Shown here one piece after another: positions 53,849 through 61,978 of a stretch of 64,000 nucleotides of DNA (within the stretch, counting starts at the first letter, position 1; each line of letters starts with the position of its first letter). The position numbers and the translations under genes are program-made. The DNA lies in contig DEJQ01000035.1 in the NCBI GenBank assembly GCA_002353575.1, forward strand, positions 12,006 to 76,005, written 5' to 3'. The notes beneath the pieces were generated by a model, which did not search any database, was not told where the DNA came from, and saw nothing but the letters and a program-made list of their open reading frames with translations. This DNA is from Prevotellaceae bacterium UBA2744 (lineage in GTDB: Bacteria > Bacteroidota > Bacteroidia > Bacteroidales > Bacteroidaceae).

Positions 53849-54744
53849 GTAGTATCACACATTTGAAGGAACTGGAGTCGGAGAGCATCTATGTGCTCAG
53901 GGAGGTGGCAGCGCAGTTTGAACGGCCTGTCATCCTCTTCTCCGGCGGTAAGGACTCTATTGTCGTCGTTCATCTTGCCTATAAGGCGTTTTATCCGGCT
54001 AAGATTCCTTTTCCATTGTTGCATATCGACACGGGACATAATTTCCGGGAGACGATCGAGTATCGCGATGCGCTGGTTGAGCGTCTCGGTGCGGAGCTGA
54101 TAGTGGGCTCTGTGCAGGAGAGTATCGACACGGGGCGCGTGAGGGAGGAGACGGGCTATTATGCTTCGCGCAATAAGTTGCAGACTACCACGCTGCTTGA
54201 TACTATCGAGAGGTATCATTTCGATGCTGCCATCGGCGGTGCCCGCCGCGATGAGGAGAAGGCACGTGCGAAGGAGCGTTTCTTCAGTCACCGTGATGAG
54301 CTGGGACAGTGGAATCCGAAGAATCAGCGACCTGAGCTGTGGAATATATTCAACGGCAGGAAGGCGATGGGCGAGCATTTCCGGGTGTTTCCTATCTCCA
54401 ACTGGACAGAGATGGACGTGTGGCAGTATATCCTGCAGGAGGGGATAGAGATGCCGAGTCTGTATTTCACCCACGAGCGCCGTGTGTTTGAACGCGACGG
54501 GCAGTGGCTGGCTGCCGAGCCGTGTATAAGGCTGAAGCCTACGGAGCAGGTGGTGACGAGGCAGGTGCGCTGTCGCACGATTGGCGATATCACATGTACG
54601 GGGCTGACGTTGTCAACGGCTCATTCCCTGGAGGATATCATCGAGGAGATTGCTGCCACTCGTGTGACTGAACGCGGCGGACGCGCGGATGACAAGCGCA
54701 GTGAGACTGCGATGGAGGACCGCAAGAGGGCTGGGTATTTTTGA
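53845..54744 (+). CDS. cysD: Sulfate adenylyltransferase subunit 2
   Basis: 299 residues. The PP-loop SGGKDSIVVVHLA near residue 32 identifies the ATP pyrophosphatase subunit that, with CysN, forms APS from sulfate and ATP. The rest (HIDTGHNFRETIEYRD, IGGARRDEEKARAKER, YFTHERRVF) matches CysD closely. The gene is coupled to hemL by a four-base overlap. Confidence 0.97.
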   Translation: MSSITHLKELESESIYVLREVAAQFERPVILFSGGKDSIVVVHLAYKAFYPAKIPFPLLHIDTGHNFRETIEYRDALVERLGAELIVGSVQESIDTGRVREETGYYASRNKLQTTTLLDTIERYHFDAAIGGARRDEEKARAKERFFSHRDELGQWNPKNQRPELWNIFNGRKAMGEHFRVFPISNWTEMDVWQYILQEGIEMPSLYFTHERRVFERDGQWLAAEPCIRLKPTEQVVTRQVRCRTIGDITCTGLTLSTAHSLEDIIEEIAATRVTERGGRADDKRSETAMEDRKRAGYF

Positions 54745-54769
54745 TAGTTGATAGTTAAAAGTTGAATGA
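54742..54769. repeat. Degenerate heptamer repeat after cysD
   Basis: Four imperfect 7-bp units (TGATAGT, TGATAGT, TAAAAGT, TGAATGA) fill the gap between cysD and cysN. It is the fourth heptamer array in about 10 kb. Confidence 0.55.
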
Positions 54770-54779
54770 TTGAGAAAAA

Positions 54780-56072
54780 ATGGAAACAGAAAGAGGATAT
54801 TTAGATATGCAGCTGCTTCGTTTTTCGACTGCGGGCAGCGTGGATGACGGCAAATCGACTCTTATCGGGCGGTTGCTGTACGATTCAAAGTCGATATTCG
54901 AGGATCAGCTGGAGGCGGTCGAGGCTGCTTCCAAGTCGCGCGGCAATGAGGAGGTGAACCTGGCTTTGCTGACCGACGGACTGCGGGCTGAGCGCGAACA
55001 GGGTATAACGATCGATGTGGCTTACCGCTATTTTGCCACGCCGAGGCGGAAGTTCATCATTGCCGACACTCCGGGGCACATACAATATACACGTAACATG
55101 GTGACCGGGGCTTCGACAGCCGACCTGAGCATCATCCTGATCGATGCCCGCCACGGGGTGCTGGAGCAGACTGTGCGCCATTCCTATATCTCCAGTCTGC
55201 TGGGCATTCAGCATATTGTGGTGGCTGTGAACAAGATGGACCTTGTGGATTTCTCGGAAGAGGTGTTTGACCGTATCGTCGCCGATTATAGGGATATGGC
55301 ACAGGCTCTTCATATCGGGAACGTTACCTTCATCCCTATTTCGGCAAGGGACGGTGACAATGTGGTGAACCGCTCGGAGCGTATGCCGTGGTACACGGGT
55401 GCTGCGCTGCTGGAATTCCTTGAGACGGTTCCCGTGGGCAGGGATGCCTGCGACGAGACGGCTGGTGGACTGGGCGCCTTCCGTTTCCCGGTTCAGTATG
55501 TGATACGTCCTATCAGCAGCCGCTTTCCTGATTTCCGGGGCTATGCAGGGCGTGTGGCAGGCGGTGTGGTCCGCGTGGGCGACCGCGTCAGGGTGCTGCC
55601 TGACGGACTGGAGTCGGAGGTGACTCATATCACTCAGGCTGCCGATGAGCTCACGGAGGCTTTTCCGCCGGAGAGTGTTACCATACGGCTGGCAGACGAT
55701 ATAGATATCTCGCGGGGCGATGTCATCGTCCGTGCCGACGAACCCCAGCCCTGTCAGCAGCAGGACCTGACACTCGATGTGTGCTGGTTTAACGAGAACC
55801 CGCTTCAGATTCGCTCCAGGTATGTGGTGCGGCAGGCTGCGGGCGAGAGCCTTGGCATTGTGCGCAGCATAAATTTCCGGCGCAATGTCAATACGCTGGA
55901 GAAAGAGACGGGGGTGACAAGTCTGAATATGAATGATATTGCCGAGATTAGTGTTCACACTGCCCAACCGCTCGTCTTTGATGAGTACCGTCAGAATAAG
56001 ATAACGGGCAGTGTAATATTCATCGATCCCGACACCAACGAGACGGTGGGTGCCGGTATGATAAAAAACTGA
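54780..56072 (+). CDS. cysN: Sulfate adenylyltransferase subunit 1
   Basis: A 430-residue GTPase of the EF-Tu family. P-loop GSVDDGKST near residue 20, the Ser/Thr-rich EREQGITIDVAYRYF, DTPGHIQYTRN and NKMDLVDF are present. It drives CysD by GTP hydrolysis. There is no fused APS kinase (CysC) domain at the C-terminus, which fits the APS-type reductase that follows. Confidence 0.97.
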   Translation: METERGYLDMQLLRFSTAGSVDDGKSTLIGRLLYDSKSIFEDQLEAVEAASKSRGNEEVNLALLTDGLRAEREQGITIDVAYRYFATPRRKFIIADTPGHIQYTRNMVTGASTADLSIILIDARHGVLEQTVRHSYISSLLGIQHIVVAVNKMDLVDFSEEVFDRIVADYRDMAQALHIGNVTFIPISARDGDNVVNRSERMPWYTGAALLEFLETVPVGRDACDETAGGLGAFRFPVQYVIRPISSRFPDFRGYAGRVAGGVVRVGDRVRVLPDGLESEVTHITQAADELTEAFPPESVTIRLADDIDISRGDVIVRADEPQPCQQQDLTLDVCWFNENPLQIRSRYVVRQAAGESLGIVRSINFRRNVNTLEKETGVTSLNMNDIAEISVHTAQPLVFDEYRQNKITGSVIFIDPDTNETVGAGMIKN

Positions 56073-56078
56073 TTGGTC

Positions 56079-56813
56079 ATGGAAGCAAAACAACTTATAC
56101 TCGAATTGAATGAGCGTTTCCGCGAAGCGTCGGCACAGCAGGTGCTGGAGTATTTCCTTACGGAGTATGCCGGACGGATAGCTCTTTCTTCCAGTCTGTC
56201 GGTTGAGGACCAGACTCTGACCGATATGATTGTCCGCCAGTTTCCTTCGCTGTATAAAAATGAAAAGGGCGGGTGCCGTGTGTTTACCCTCGATACTGGG
56301 CGTCTCTTTCCGGAGACTTATCAGCTCATCGACAAGACGAATCTGAAGTACGGCATACAGATTGAGGTGTTCTTTCCCGACTACCGTGAGGTGCAGCGTA
56401 TGGTTCGCGAAGAGGGCATCAACCTGTTCTATAACTCCGTCGAGAGCCGTCATCGCTGTTGCCGGATCCGTAAGCTCGAACCCCTGAAGCGTGCCTTCCG
56501 GGGTCTTGACGTGTGGATTTGCGGCCTGCGCCGTGAACAGAGTGTCACACGCAGGGATATGCAGGTCGTGGAGTGGGACGAGATACACGGGCTCATCAAG
56601 GTCAATCCTCTTATTTCCTGGACCGAGGAGCAGGTGTGGGACTATGTCAGGGAGCATCGGGTGCCGTATAACAAGCTTCACATCAGGGGGTACCCCAGTA
56701 TCGGATGCGAACCTTGTACACGTGCCGTTGAACCGGGCGAGGATGTGCGTTCGGGCCGCTGGTGGTGGGAGTCTCCCGACCATCGCGAGTGCGGACTGCA
56801 TCAGCGTCATTGA
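56079..56813 (+). CDS. cysH: Assimilatory APS reductase (iron-sulfur CysH)
   Basis: 244 residues from the ATG at 56079; an in-frame TTG six bases upstream is the alternative. SSSLSVEDQTLTD and TLDTGRLFPETY form the nucleotide site. RHRCCRIRK and GCEPCTR supply the four cysteines of a [4Fe-4S] cluster, and ECGLH near the C-terminus is the catalytic motif. This cysteine set marks an APS-type rather than a PAPS-type enzyme. It makes sulfite from APS with thioredoxin, so no APS kinase is needed and none is found. Confidence 0.95.
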   Translation: MEAKQLILELNERFREASAQQVLEYFLTEYAGRIALSSSLSVEDQTLTDMIVRQFPSLYKNEKGGCRVFTLDTGRLFPETYQLIDKTNLKYGIQIEVFFPDYREVQRMVREEGINLFYNSVESRHRCCRIRKLEPLKRAFRGLDVWICGLRREQSVTRRDMQVVEWDEIHGLIKVNPLISWTEEQVWDYVREHRVPYNKLHIRGYPSIGCEPCTRAVEPGEDVRSGRWWWESPDHRECGLHQRH

Positions 56814-56865
56814 CCACTTCTGGTTAGAGCTTTATACCAAACGTTAGTGACTGAATGTCACAACT

Positions 56866-56928
56866 GTATGTGAATGAATTTACCCCGCTTATGGTATTGC
56901 ATAGGCGGGGTTTTCCGTCGTAACTTTG
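56866..56928 (+). promoter_or_regulatory. Shared-type promoter of the porin / Pst-like operon
   Basis: ATTTAC (56878-56883), 7 bp, ATGGTATTGC (56891-56900), 20 bp, TAACTTTGCACCCG (56921-56934). The same elements with the same spacing precede the ATPase gene. The inverted repeat GTGAC-N5-GTCAC lies just upstream at 56847-56861. Confidence 0.7.
56883..56915 (+). terminator. Terminator after cysH overlapping the porin promoter
   Basis: An 11-bp stem with one G-T pair (CCCCGCTTATG / CATAGGCGGGG) and a 6-nt loop is followed by TTTTCC. The loop and left arm overlap the shared promoter element ATGGTATTGC. Confidence 0.65.
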
Positions 56929-56988
56929 CACCCGAAAACCTAACCAGGGAAATAAGTATTATAAGTATTAATTTAATTAAGAAAAAAG

Positions 56989-57948
56989 ATGAGAAATTTA
57001 AAAGTTGTACTCCTGAATGTGCTTGCATTTACTGCGGCTCTGTCTGTTGAGGCTCAGGAGTTGAAAGTGCCCAGGATTTCCGGGCTTGTGAACGGACGTT
57101 ATTCTGTCAGTAACAAGGATGGCGATACTCATGGATTTGATATCCGCCGTGTCCGTCTGGCTGCCGATGGTGCTCTGCACAGCAAACTGGACTATAAGTT
57201 CCAGGCGGAGTATGAAACGACCGTGAAGGTAATCGACGCTTATCTTCGCTGGAAGATTCTCCCCGAACTGGGAGTGCAGATAGGAGAGTACAAGGTGCCG
57301 TATTCGCAGGAGTCGCTCTATGGACCTGCCACATGGCTGACTATCGAGAATCCGGCTGCCGTGTCGAAACTGAATGGGTATAACGACCTGAACGGACTGA
57401 AGGCTAACGGACGCGACATCGGTATTTCGCTTTTCGGCGATCTGTTCGGGAAGGTGGTCAGCTATCGCATCGGTCTGTTCAATGGTAACGGCATCAATGT
57501 GAAGGATGACAACGACAGGAAGGATTTTGCCGGACTGATATGGGTGCGCCCCGTCAAGGAACTGGCGCTTACTGCCGGACTCTATGCGGGCAGCTATGGA
57601 AAGAAGGGCGATGAGCACGTGCGCAACCGTTTCTCGGCGGGTGCTGAGTATAAGAATTCGCGACTGACCGTAAGAAGCGAGTATCTGAGCGGTAATACTG
57701 CCGGAAAGAGGAGCAGCGGTGTTTATGCCATCGTGTCGTATTGGGTAACCCCCGCGGTGCAGCCTCTGCTGAGCTTTGACTTCTTCAAGGAAGACCGCGA
57801 TGCCGACGAACGGCAGCTGAATTACCAGGTGGGTGTCAACATCATACCCGTAAAGAAACTGCGCATTCAGGCCGCTTATACTTATACGGACAATAAGGTG
57901 GCTAAGAATATAAATCAGTTTGAAACTCAATTTATTTTACAATTCTAA
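56989..57948 (+). CDS. OprO/P-type outer-membrane porin
   Basis: 319 residues with a signal peptide (LKVVLLNVLAFTAALSVEAQ). The alternating beta-strand pattern (FDIRRVRLAADGALHSKLDY, FQAEYETTVKVIDAYLRWK) and final Phe (FETQFILQF) mark a porin of the phosphate-selective O/P family. Because it follows cysH and shares a promoter with the ABC ATPase, it probably admits the anion used by this locus. The anion is not shown by sequence. Confidence 0.85.
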   Translation: MRNLKVVLLNVLAFTAALSVEAQELKVPRISGLVNGRYSVSNKDGDTHGFDIRRVRLAADGALHSKLDYKFQAEYETTVKVIDAYLRWKILPELGVQIGEYKVPYSQESLYGPATWLTIENPAAVSKLNGYNDLNGLKANGRDIGISLFGDLFGKVVSYRIGLFNGNGINVKDDNDRKDFAGLIWVRPVKELALTAGLYAGSYGKKGDEHVRNRFSAGAEYKNSRLTVRSEYLSGNTAGKRSSGVYAIVSYWVTPAVQPLLSFDFFKEDRDADERQLNYQVGVNIIPVKKLRIQAAYTYTDNKVAKNINQFETQFILQF

Positions 57949-57965
57949 AAATTCGGTGTATTGTT

Positions 57966-58949
57966 ATGAAGAAAAAGAATTTTGTAGTTGCGATTCTGGG
58001 TGCAGCGGTGCTGGCCCTGTCGCTGACCGCTTGTGGCGGTAAGAAAGAGTCTAAGATTGGTCAGAACGGCGAACTGGAGGGCGAGATTTCTCTCTCGGGA
58101 GCGTTCGCGCTGTATCCGCTGGCTGTGCAGTGGGCGGCTGAGTTCCAGAAGCTGCACCCCGGTGTGAAGATCGATGTGTCGGCCGGCGGAGCTGGCAAGG
58201 GCGTTACCGATGCGTTGGCAGGGGTTGTTGACTTTGGTATGGTAAGCCGCGAACTCAGCGATGCGGAGATTGAACGCGGTGCGGTAGGCTTTGCCGTTGC
58301 AAAGGATGCCGTAGTGCCTACCATAAATGCTAAGAATCCTGTGTTCGAGGACCTGAAGAAGCATGGCGTTACACGCGACGACTTCATCGCCGTATGGATT
58401 AAGGGCGAGAAGAAGACGTGGGGACAGCTGGCTGGTACCGGGAACAGTACGCCCGTCGTGGCATATACCCGTAGCGATGCCTGCGGCGCTGCCGAGACCT
58501 GGGCTTTGTATCTGGGCGGTAAGCAGGAGGATCTGCAGGGCACTGCCGTGTTTGGCGACCCCGGTCTTGCTGCTGCTATCCAGAAGGATGAGAACGGACT
58601 GGGACTGAATAATATCGGCTATGCCTATGATACGAAGACGGGTAAGCCTAATCCGGGCATTGCCGTGGCTCCTATCGACGTGAACGGAAACGGAAAGATT
58701 GACCCCGAGGAAGATTTCTACGGTACGAAGAAGGAGATTGTGGCTGCCATTGCCGACGGTCGCTATCCATCGCCTCCTGCCCGCGACCTGTATCTGGTAG
58801 CGAAGGATGTGCCTGCGGATACTGTGGTGGTTGCATTCCTGGAGTACGTACTGACGGAGGGACAGAAGGAGAATGGTCCGCAGGGGTATATAGAAATTCC
58901 GCAGGATAAGTTGGATGCAGGACTCAGAAAGCTGGGTGTGAAAGAATAG
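57966..58949 (+). CDS. PstS-like substrate-binding lipoprotein, possibly for sulfate
   Basis: 327 residues. Lipobox LTAC with Cys23, then SGAFALYPLAVQWAAEF and VSAGGAGKGVTDALAG, matching PstS-type binding proteins. The PstS phosphate motif (Arg-x-Asp-Gly-Ser-Gly-Thr in E. coli) here reads TRSDACGAAE at 168-177, so the Ser and Thr that hold phosphate are Cys and Ala. With the neighbouring cys genes and no phoU, a different oxyanion, probably sulfate, is likely. This is inference. Confidence 0.8.
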   Translation: MKKKNFVVAILGAAVLALSLTACGGKKESKIGQNGELEGEISLSGAFALYPLAVQWAAEFQKLHPGVKIDVSAGGAGKGVTDALAGVVDFGMVSRELSDAEIERGAVGFAVAKDAVVPTINAKNPVFEDLKKHGVTRDDFIAVWIKGEKKTWGQLAGTGNSTPVVAYTRSDACGAAETWALYLGGKQEDLQGTAVFGDPGLAAAIQKDENGLGLNNIGYAYDTKTGKPNPGIAVAPIDVNGNGKIDPEEDFYGTKKEIVAAIADGRYPSPPARDLYLVAKDVPADTVVVAFLEYVLTEGQKENGPQGYIEIPQDKLDAGLRKLGVKE

Positions 58950-58955
58950 CCGGTG

Positions 58956-59846
58956 ATGATGAAGAACAATCGTTTGCTTAAAGACCGTATTGCAGAGCAG
59001 CTGATGGCAGTGATGACCATCAGCAGCCTGCTTCTTGTAGTGGCAATGGCTGTGGGGCTGTATCTGAAGTCGGTGCCGATTCTGCAGGAGCATTCGCTGT
59101 GGGAGTTGCTGAGCGAGGGCGAGTGGCGGCCGATGGCGGGCAGGTTCGGTTTCTTCCCCTTCCTGATGGGCACGCTCTATGTGTCGCTGCTGGCACTGGG
59201 CATTGCCATTCCCATTTCGCTGCTTATGGCTATCTATCTGACTGAGTATGCCCATTCGGCAGTGAAGCGCTATGTGTTTCCGCTGCTCGACATCCTGGCG
59301 GGACTTCCCTCGGTAATCTATGGTGTGTGGGGCATGCTGGTCATCGTGCCGTGGGTGTCGGATGTGGTGGCTCCGTCGCTGCGTCGCGACAGCAGCGGAT
59401 ATACGGTGCTGGCTACGGGTGTCGTGCTCGGTGTCACGGTGATTCCGCTGCTGGTAAGCCTGTTTATCGAGATATTCAGCAATGTAGGCAGGGAGAGCCG
59501 TGAGGCGGCGTTGTCGCTGGGGGCTACCCGCTGGCAGACGACCATGGATGTCGTTCTGCGGCAGACGGCTCCGGGTGTCATTGCTGCCGTGGTGCTTGCT
59601 GCCAGTCGTACGCTGGGCGAGACCATCGCCGTCATCATGGTGTGCGGGAATCTTGCCATCGTGCCCTCGTCGCTGCTCGATGCCTGCTATCCCATTCCGG
59701 CTCTGATTGCAAACAACTACGGCGAGATGCTTTCGCTGCCGCTCTACGAGAGTGCTCTGATGTTTGCTGCCTTCATACTGTTTTTCGTGGTGTTGGGGTT
59801 CAACCTCTTCTCACGGCTTGTCTTACGTAAAATGAATAATCGATGA
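58956..59846 (+). CDS. PstC-like ABC permease
   Basis: 296 residues, six membrane segments, with the EAA-type loop REAALSLGATRWQTTMDVVLRQ. The ladder GTG-ATG-ATG gives three possible starts within nine bases; the first ATG is chosen. It forms the channel with the downstream PstA-like protein. The stop overlaps that gene by four bases. Confidence 0.88.
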   Translation: MMKNNRLLKDRIAEQLMAVMTISSLLLVVAMAVGLYLKSVPILQEHSLWELLSEGEWRPMAGRFGFFPFLMGTLYVSLLALGIAIPISLLMAIYLTEYAHSAVKRYVFPLLDILAGLPSVIYGVWGMLVIVPWVSDVVAPSLRRDSSGYTVLATGVVLGVTVIPLLVSLFIEIFSNVGRESREAALSLGATRWQTTMDVVLRQTAPGVIAAVVLAASRTLGETIAVIMVCGNLAIVPSSLLDACYPIPALIANNYGEMLSLPLYESALMFAAFILFFVVLGFNLFSRLVLRKMNNR

Positions 59847-60688
59847 AACGTGCTATTGTCATAGAGAAGGTGTGGAAGCTGCTCATGTACGCTTCCATAG
59901 CCCTGGTGCTGTTCTTCGTGGTCAGCGTGGTGTGGTCGGTGTTCCGTCGCGGACTGCCTGTGCTCTCGTGGGAGATGGTGTCGTCGCTTCCTGGCGGCGG
60001 TTTCTATATAGGGAAGGAGGGCGGTTTCCTGAATGCTATCGTGGGCTCGCTCTATATAGTCGGGGGTGCTACGGTTCTGGGACTCCTGGTGTCCATACCG
60101 GTGGTGTTTTACCTCAATGTGTATCTGAAACCGCATTCTGTGCTGGGCAGCGTGGCCCGCATTGCCTACGACATCCTGTTCGGCATTCCGAGCATCGTGT
60201 ATGGGGCGTTCGGGTTTACTATCATGATTTTCTTCGGTCTGCGCACGTCGCTGCTCGGTGGTATCATCGTTGTCACGTTGCTGATTATCCCTATCTTCAT
60301 CCGCTCGATGGACGAGGTGGCGAAGACCATTCCGCAGGACATCATGGAGGCGGGCTACAGCCTGGGCTCTACGCGTCTGGAGACCATCGGCGTGGTAGTG
60401 CGCCAGATTGCTCCTGCCATTGCCACCGCAACGCTGCTGGGCATAGGACGTGCGATAGGCGATGCTGCCGGTGTGATGTTCACGGCGGGGTTCAGCGATT
60501 CGATTCCGACGAGTCTGACCCAGCAGACGGCTTCGCTGCCGCTGAGCGTGTTTTTCCAGCTTAGTGCTCCGCAGCTTGAGGTGCAGGACCGTGCCTATGC
60601 CGCCGCCGTGGTGCTGACTGCCATCGTGCTTGTGCTTAGCCTGAGCGGCAGATTCATTATGAACCGTTTCTCGCGGAATAAGGTCTGA
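59843..60688 (+). CDS. PstA-like ABC permease
   Basis: 281 residues with about six membrane segments. The EAA loop reads DIMEAGYSLGSTRLETIGVV, and the conserved YDILFGIPSIVYG is typical of PstA. It starts at an ATGA overlap with the PstC-like gene. A promoter follows before the ATPase gene, so the ATPase is read separately or additionally. Confidence 0.88.
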   Translation: MKRAIVIEKVWKLLMYASIALVLFFVVSVVWSVFRRGLPVLSWEMVSSLPGGGFYIGKEGGFLNAIVGSLYIVGGATVLGLLVSIPVVFYLNVYLKPHSVLGSVARIAYDILFGIPSIVYGAFGFTIMIFFGLRTSLLGGIIVVTLLIIPIFIRSMDEVAKTIPQDIMEAGYSLGSTRLETIGVVVRQIAPAIATATLLGIGRAIGDAAGVMFTAGFSDSIPTSLTQQTASLPLSVFFQLSAPQLEVQDRAYAAAVVLTAIVLVLSLSGRFIMNRFSRNKV

Positions 60689-60714
60689 GCGTGCTCCCGG
60701 CATACCAAACTTAG

Positions 60715-60773
60715 GGTATGCGATTTACTAATCAAATGGTATTGCGCGGGTTGTGGGTTTCATCGTAACTTTG
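60715..60773 (+). promoter_or_regulatory. Shared-type promoter of the PstB-like gene
   Basis: GGTATGCGATTTACTA (60715-60730) closely matches the regulator operator GGTATGTAATTTACCA. ATTTAC, 7 bp, ATGGTATTGC (60736-60745), 20 bp, TAACTTTGCACCCG (60766-60779) repeats the porin promoter exactly in spacing. The inverted repeat GCATACC-N8-GGTATGC (60700-60721) overlaps it. Confidence 0.7.
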
Positions 60774-60821
60774 CACCCGGATTTAGTATTAACAGAAAAA
60801 ACGGAAAGAGATATAGTTATT

Positions 60822-61688
60822 ATGAGTATAGCAATAAGTATTCCTCAGATATTCAGCGCCGGTGTCATCCACCGTGTGCCCTGGACGGTTCATATTCCGT
60901 TCGTTGTCGATCGTAAGTTCCCGCGTCTGGAAGATACGAGGCTGACGACTCGCAACCTGAACATCAGTATCGGGAATTCACACATACTGAAGGATGTGAA
61001 TGTGGAGATTCCCCAGAATAAGATTACATGTATCATAGGTCCCTCGGGCTGCGGTAAGACTACGTTGCTGAGAACTTTCAACCGCTTTGTCGATTCGATC
61101 GAGGGTGTCAGGATTGACGGTGAGGTGAATCTCGGCAAGCAGGACATCGTGAGTGCCGGAGCGGGTGAGATGTCGGAACTGCGTCGCAACATAGGTCTTG
61201 TGCCTCAGCGTCCCTGTCCGCTGCCTATGAGCATCTATGACAACATAGCCTACGGATGCCGCATCCACGGGGTGCGCGGAAAGCGTAAGCTCGACCTTGT
61301 CGTGCAGCACTATCTCGAAGCTGTGGGGCTGTGGGAAGAGGTGAAGGACCGCCTGCACACTCCTGCCAGCAAACTCTCGGGCGGTCAGCAGCAGCGGCTG
61401 TGTCTTGCCCGTTCTCTGGCAGTGGAGCCCAGCTATCTGCTTGCCGACGAATCGACGAGTGCCCTGGACCCTATATCGAGCAGGACCGTGGAGGATTTGT
61501 TCGTGAAGCTGAAGCGCGACTACTCGATTGTGATGGTTACCCACACACTGCGTCAGGCGCAACGCATAGCCGACTATGTCATCTTCATGTATCTGGGCGA
61601 GGTGATAGAGCAGGGCGATGCGAAGGAGGTGTTCGGCAACCCCAAGCATGAACTCACAAGGAAATACCTGAGCGGTGGCATCAGTTAA
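60822..61688 (+). CDS. PstB-like ABC transporter ATPase
   Basis: 288 residues. Walker A GPSGCGKT at 73-80, signature LSGGQQQR, Walker B region LLADESTSALDP in which the usual Pro after the catalytic Glu is Ser, and the His-loop MVTHTL. About 45 residues precede the ABC domain (IPQIFSAGVIHRVPWTVHIP), more than in standard PstB. The start is the ATG at 60822; the frame is open upstream but covers the promoter. It powers the PstC/PstA-like channel. Confidence 0.9.
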   Translation: MSIAISIPQIFSAGVIHRVPWTVHIPFVVDRKFPRLEDTRLTTRNLNISIGNSHILKDVNVEIPQNKITCIIGPSGCGKTTLLRTFNRFVDSIEGVRIDGEVNLGKQDIVSAGAGEMSELRRNIGLVPQRPCPLPMSIYDNIAYGCRIHGVRGKRKLDLVVQHYLEAVGLWEEVKDRLHTPASKLSGGQQQRLCLARSLAVEPSYLLADESTSALDPISSRTVEDLFVKLKRDYSIVMVTHTLRQAQRIADYVIFMYLGEVIEQGDAKEVFGNPKHELTRKYLSGGIS

Positions 61689-61708
61689 GGGGGGGGGAAG
61701 GCTGGAGT

Positions 61709-61849
61709 ATGAAGTATGATTATCTGCCATCGGGTATCAGTCTGCAGAACGAAGAGAAGCAGAGCCGCCGCAGAGCCTTTGTAGAGGTTCTGGTTGCTCT
61801 GCTCATCCTTCTTCTCGGCCTGATAAGGAACGGAGTCCTGGGGTTCTGA
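61709..61849 (+). CDS. 46-residue single-pass membrane protein
   Basis: ATG to TGA encodes a protein with a charged N-terminus (NEEKQSRRRA) and one hydrophobic helix (FVEVLVALLILLLGLI) near the C-terminus. An AAGG about 8 bp upstream can serve as ribosome site. It begins 20 bp after the PstB-like stop, and a G9 run lies between them. Co-transcription with the ABC ATPase suggests an accessory role, like the small subunits of some transporters. No family was recognised. Confidence 0.5.
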   Translation: MKYDYLPSGISLQNEEKQSRRRAFVEVLVALLILLLGLIRNGVLGF

Positions 61850-61934
61850 GATTACACGGGGAGGGGTCAACGACATGGTAGGCGTCTGTCCTCACCGCAC
61901 TTATTGGAAGCAACGGGCCAGCAGGCCTATAACC

Positions 61935-61949
61935 GCCATGTGGGCGGGA
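61935..61949 (+). terminator. Possible terminator after the Pst-like operon
   Basis: The short stem CCGCC-ATGTG-GGCGG is followed 11 bp later by a T-rich tract. It is weaker than the other terminators. Confidence 0.35.
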
Positions 61950-61978
61950 TAGTAATTCAACTTTTCTTTTTTATTTTG

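Noticed and set aside
54885..56810. 641-codon open frame on the minus strand opposite cysN and cysH
   Set aside because: It is the mirror of GC-rich coding DNA. Its product is low in hydrophobic order and has no known motif, while the plus strand encodes two clear enzymes.
57966..61688. Assignment of the ABC genes simply as the phosphate transporter pstSCAB
   Set aside because: The family fits, but phoU is absent, the binding motif is changed and the neighbours are sulfur genes, so the gene names were withheld.
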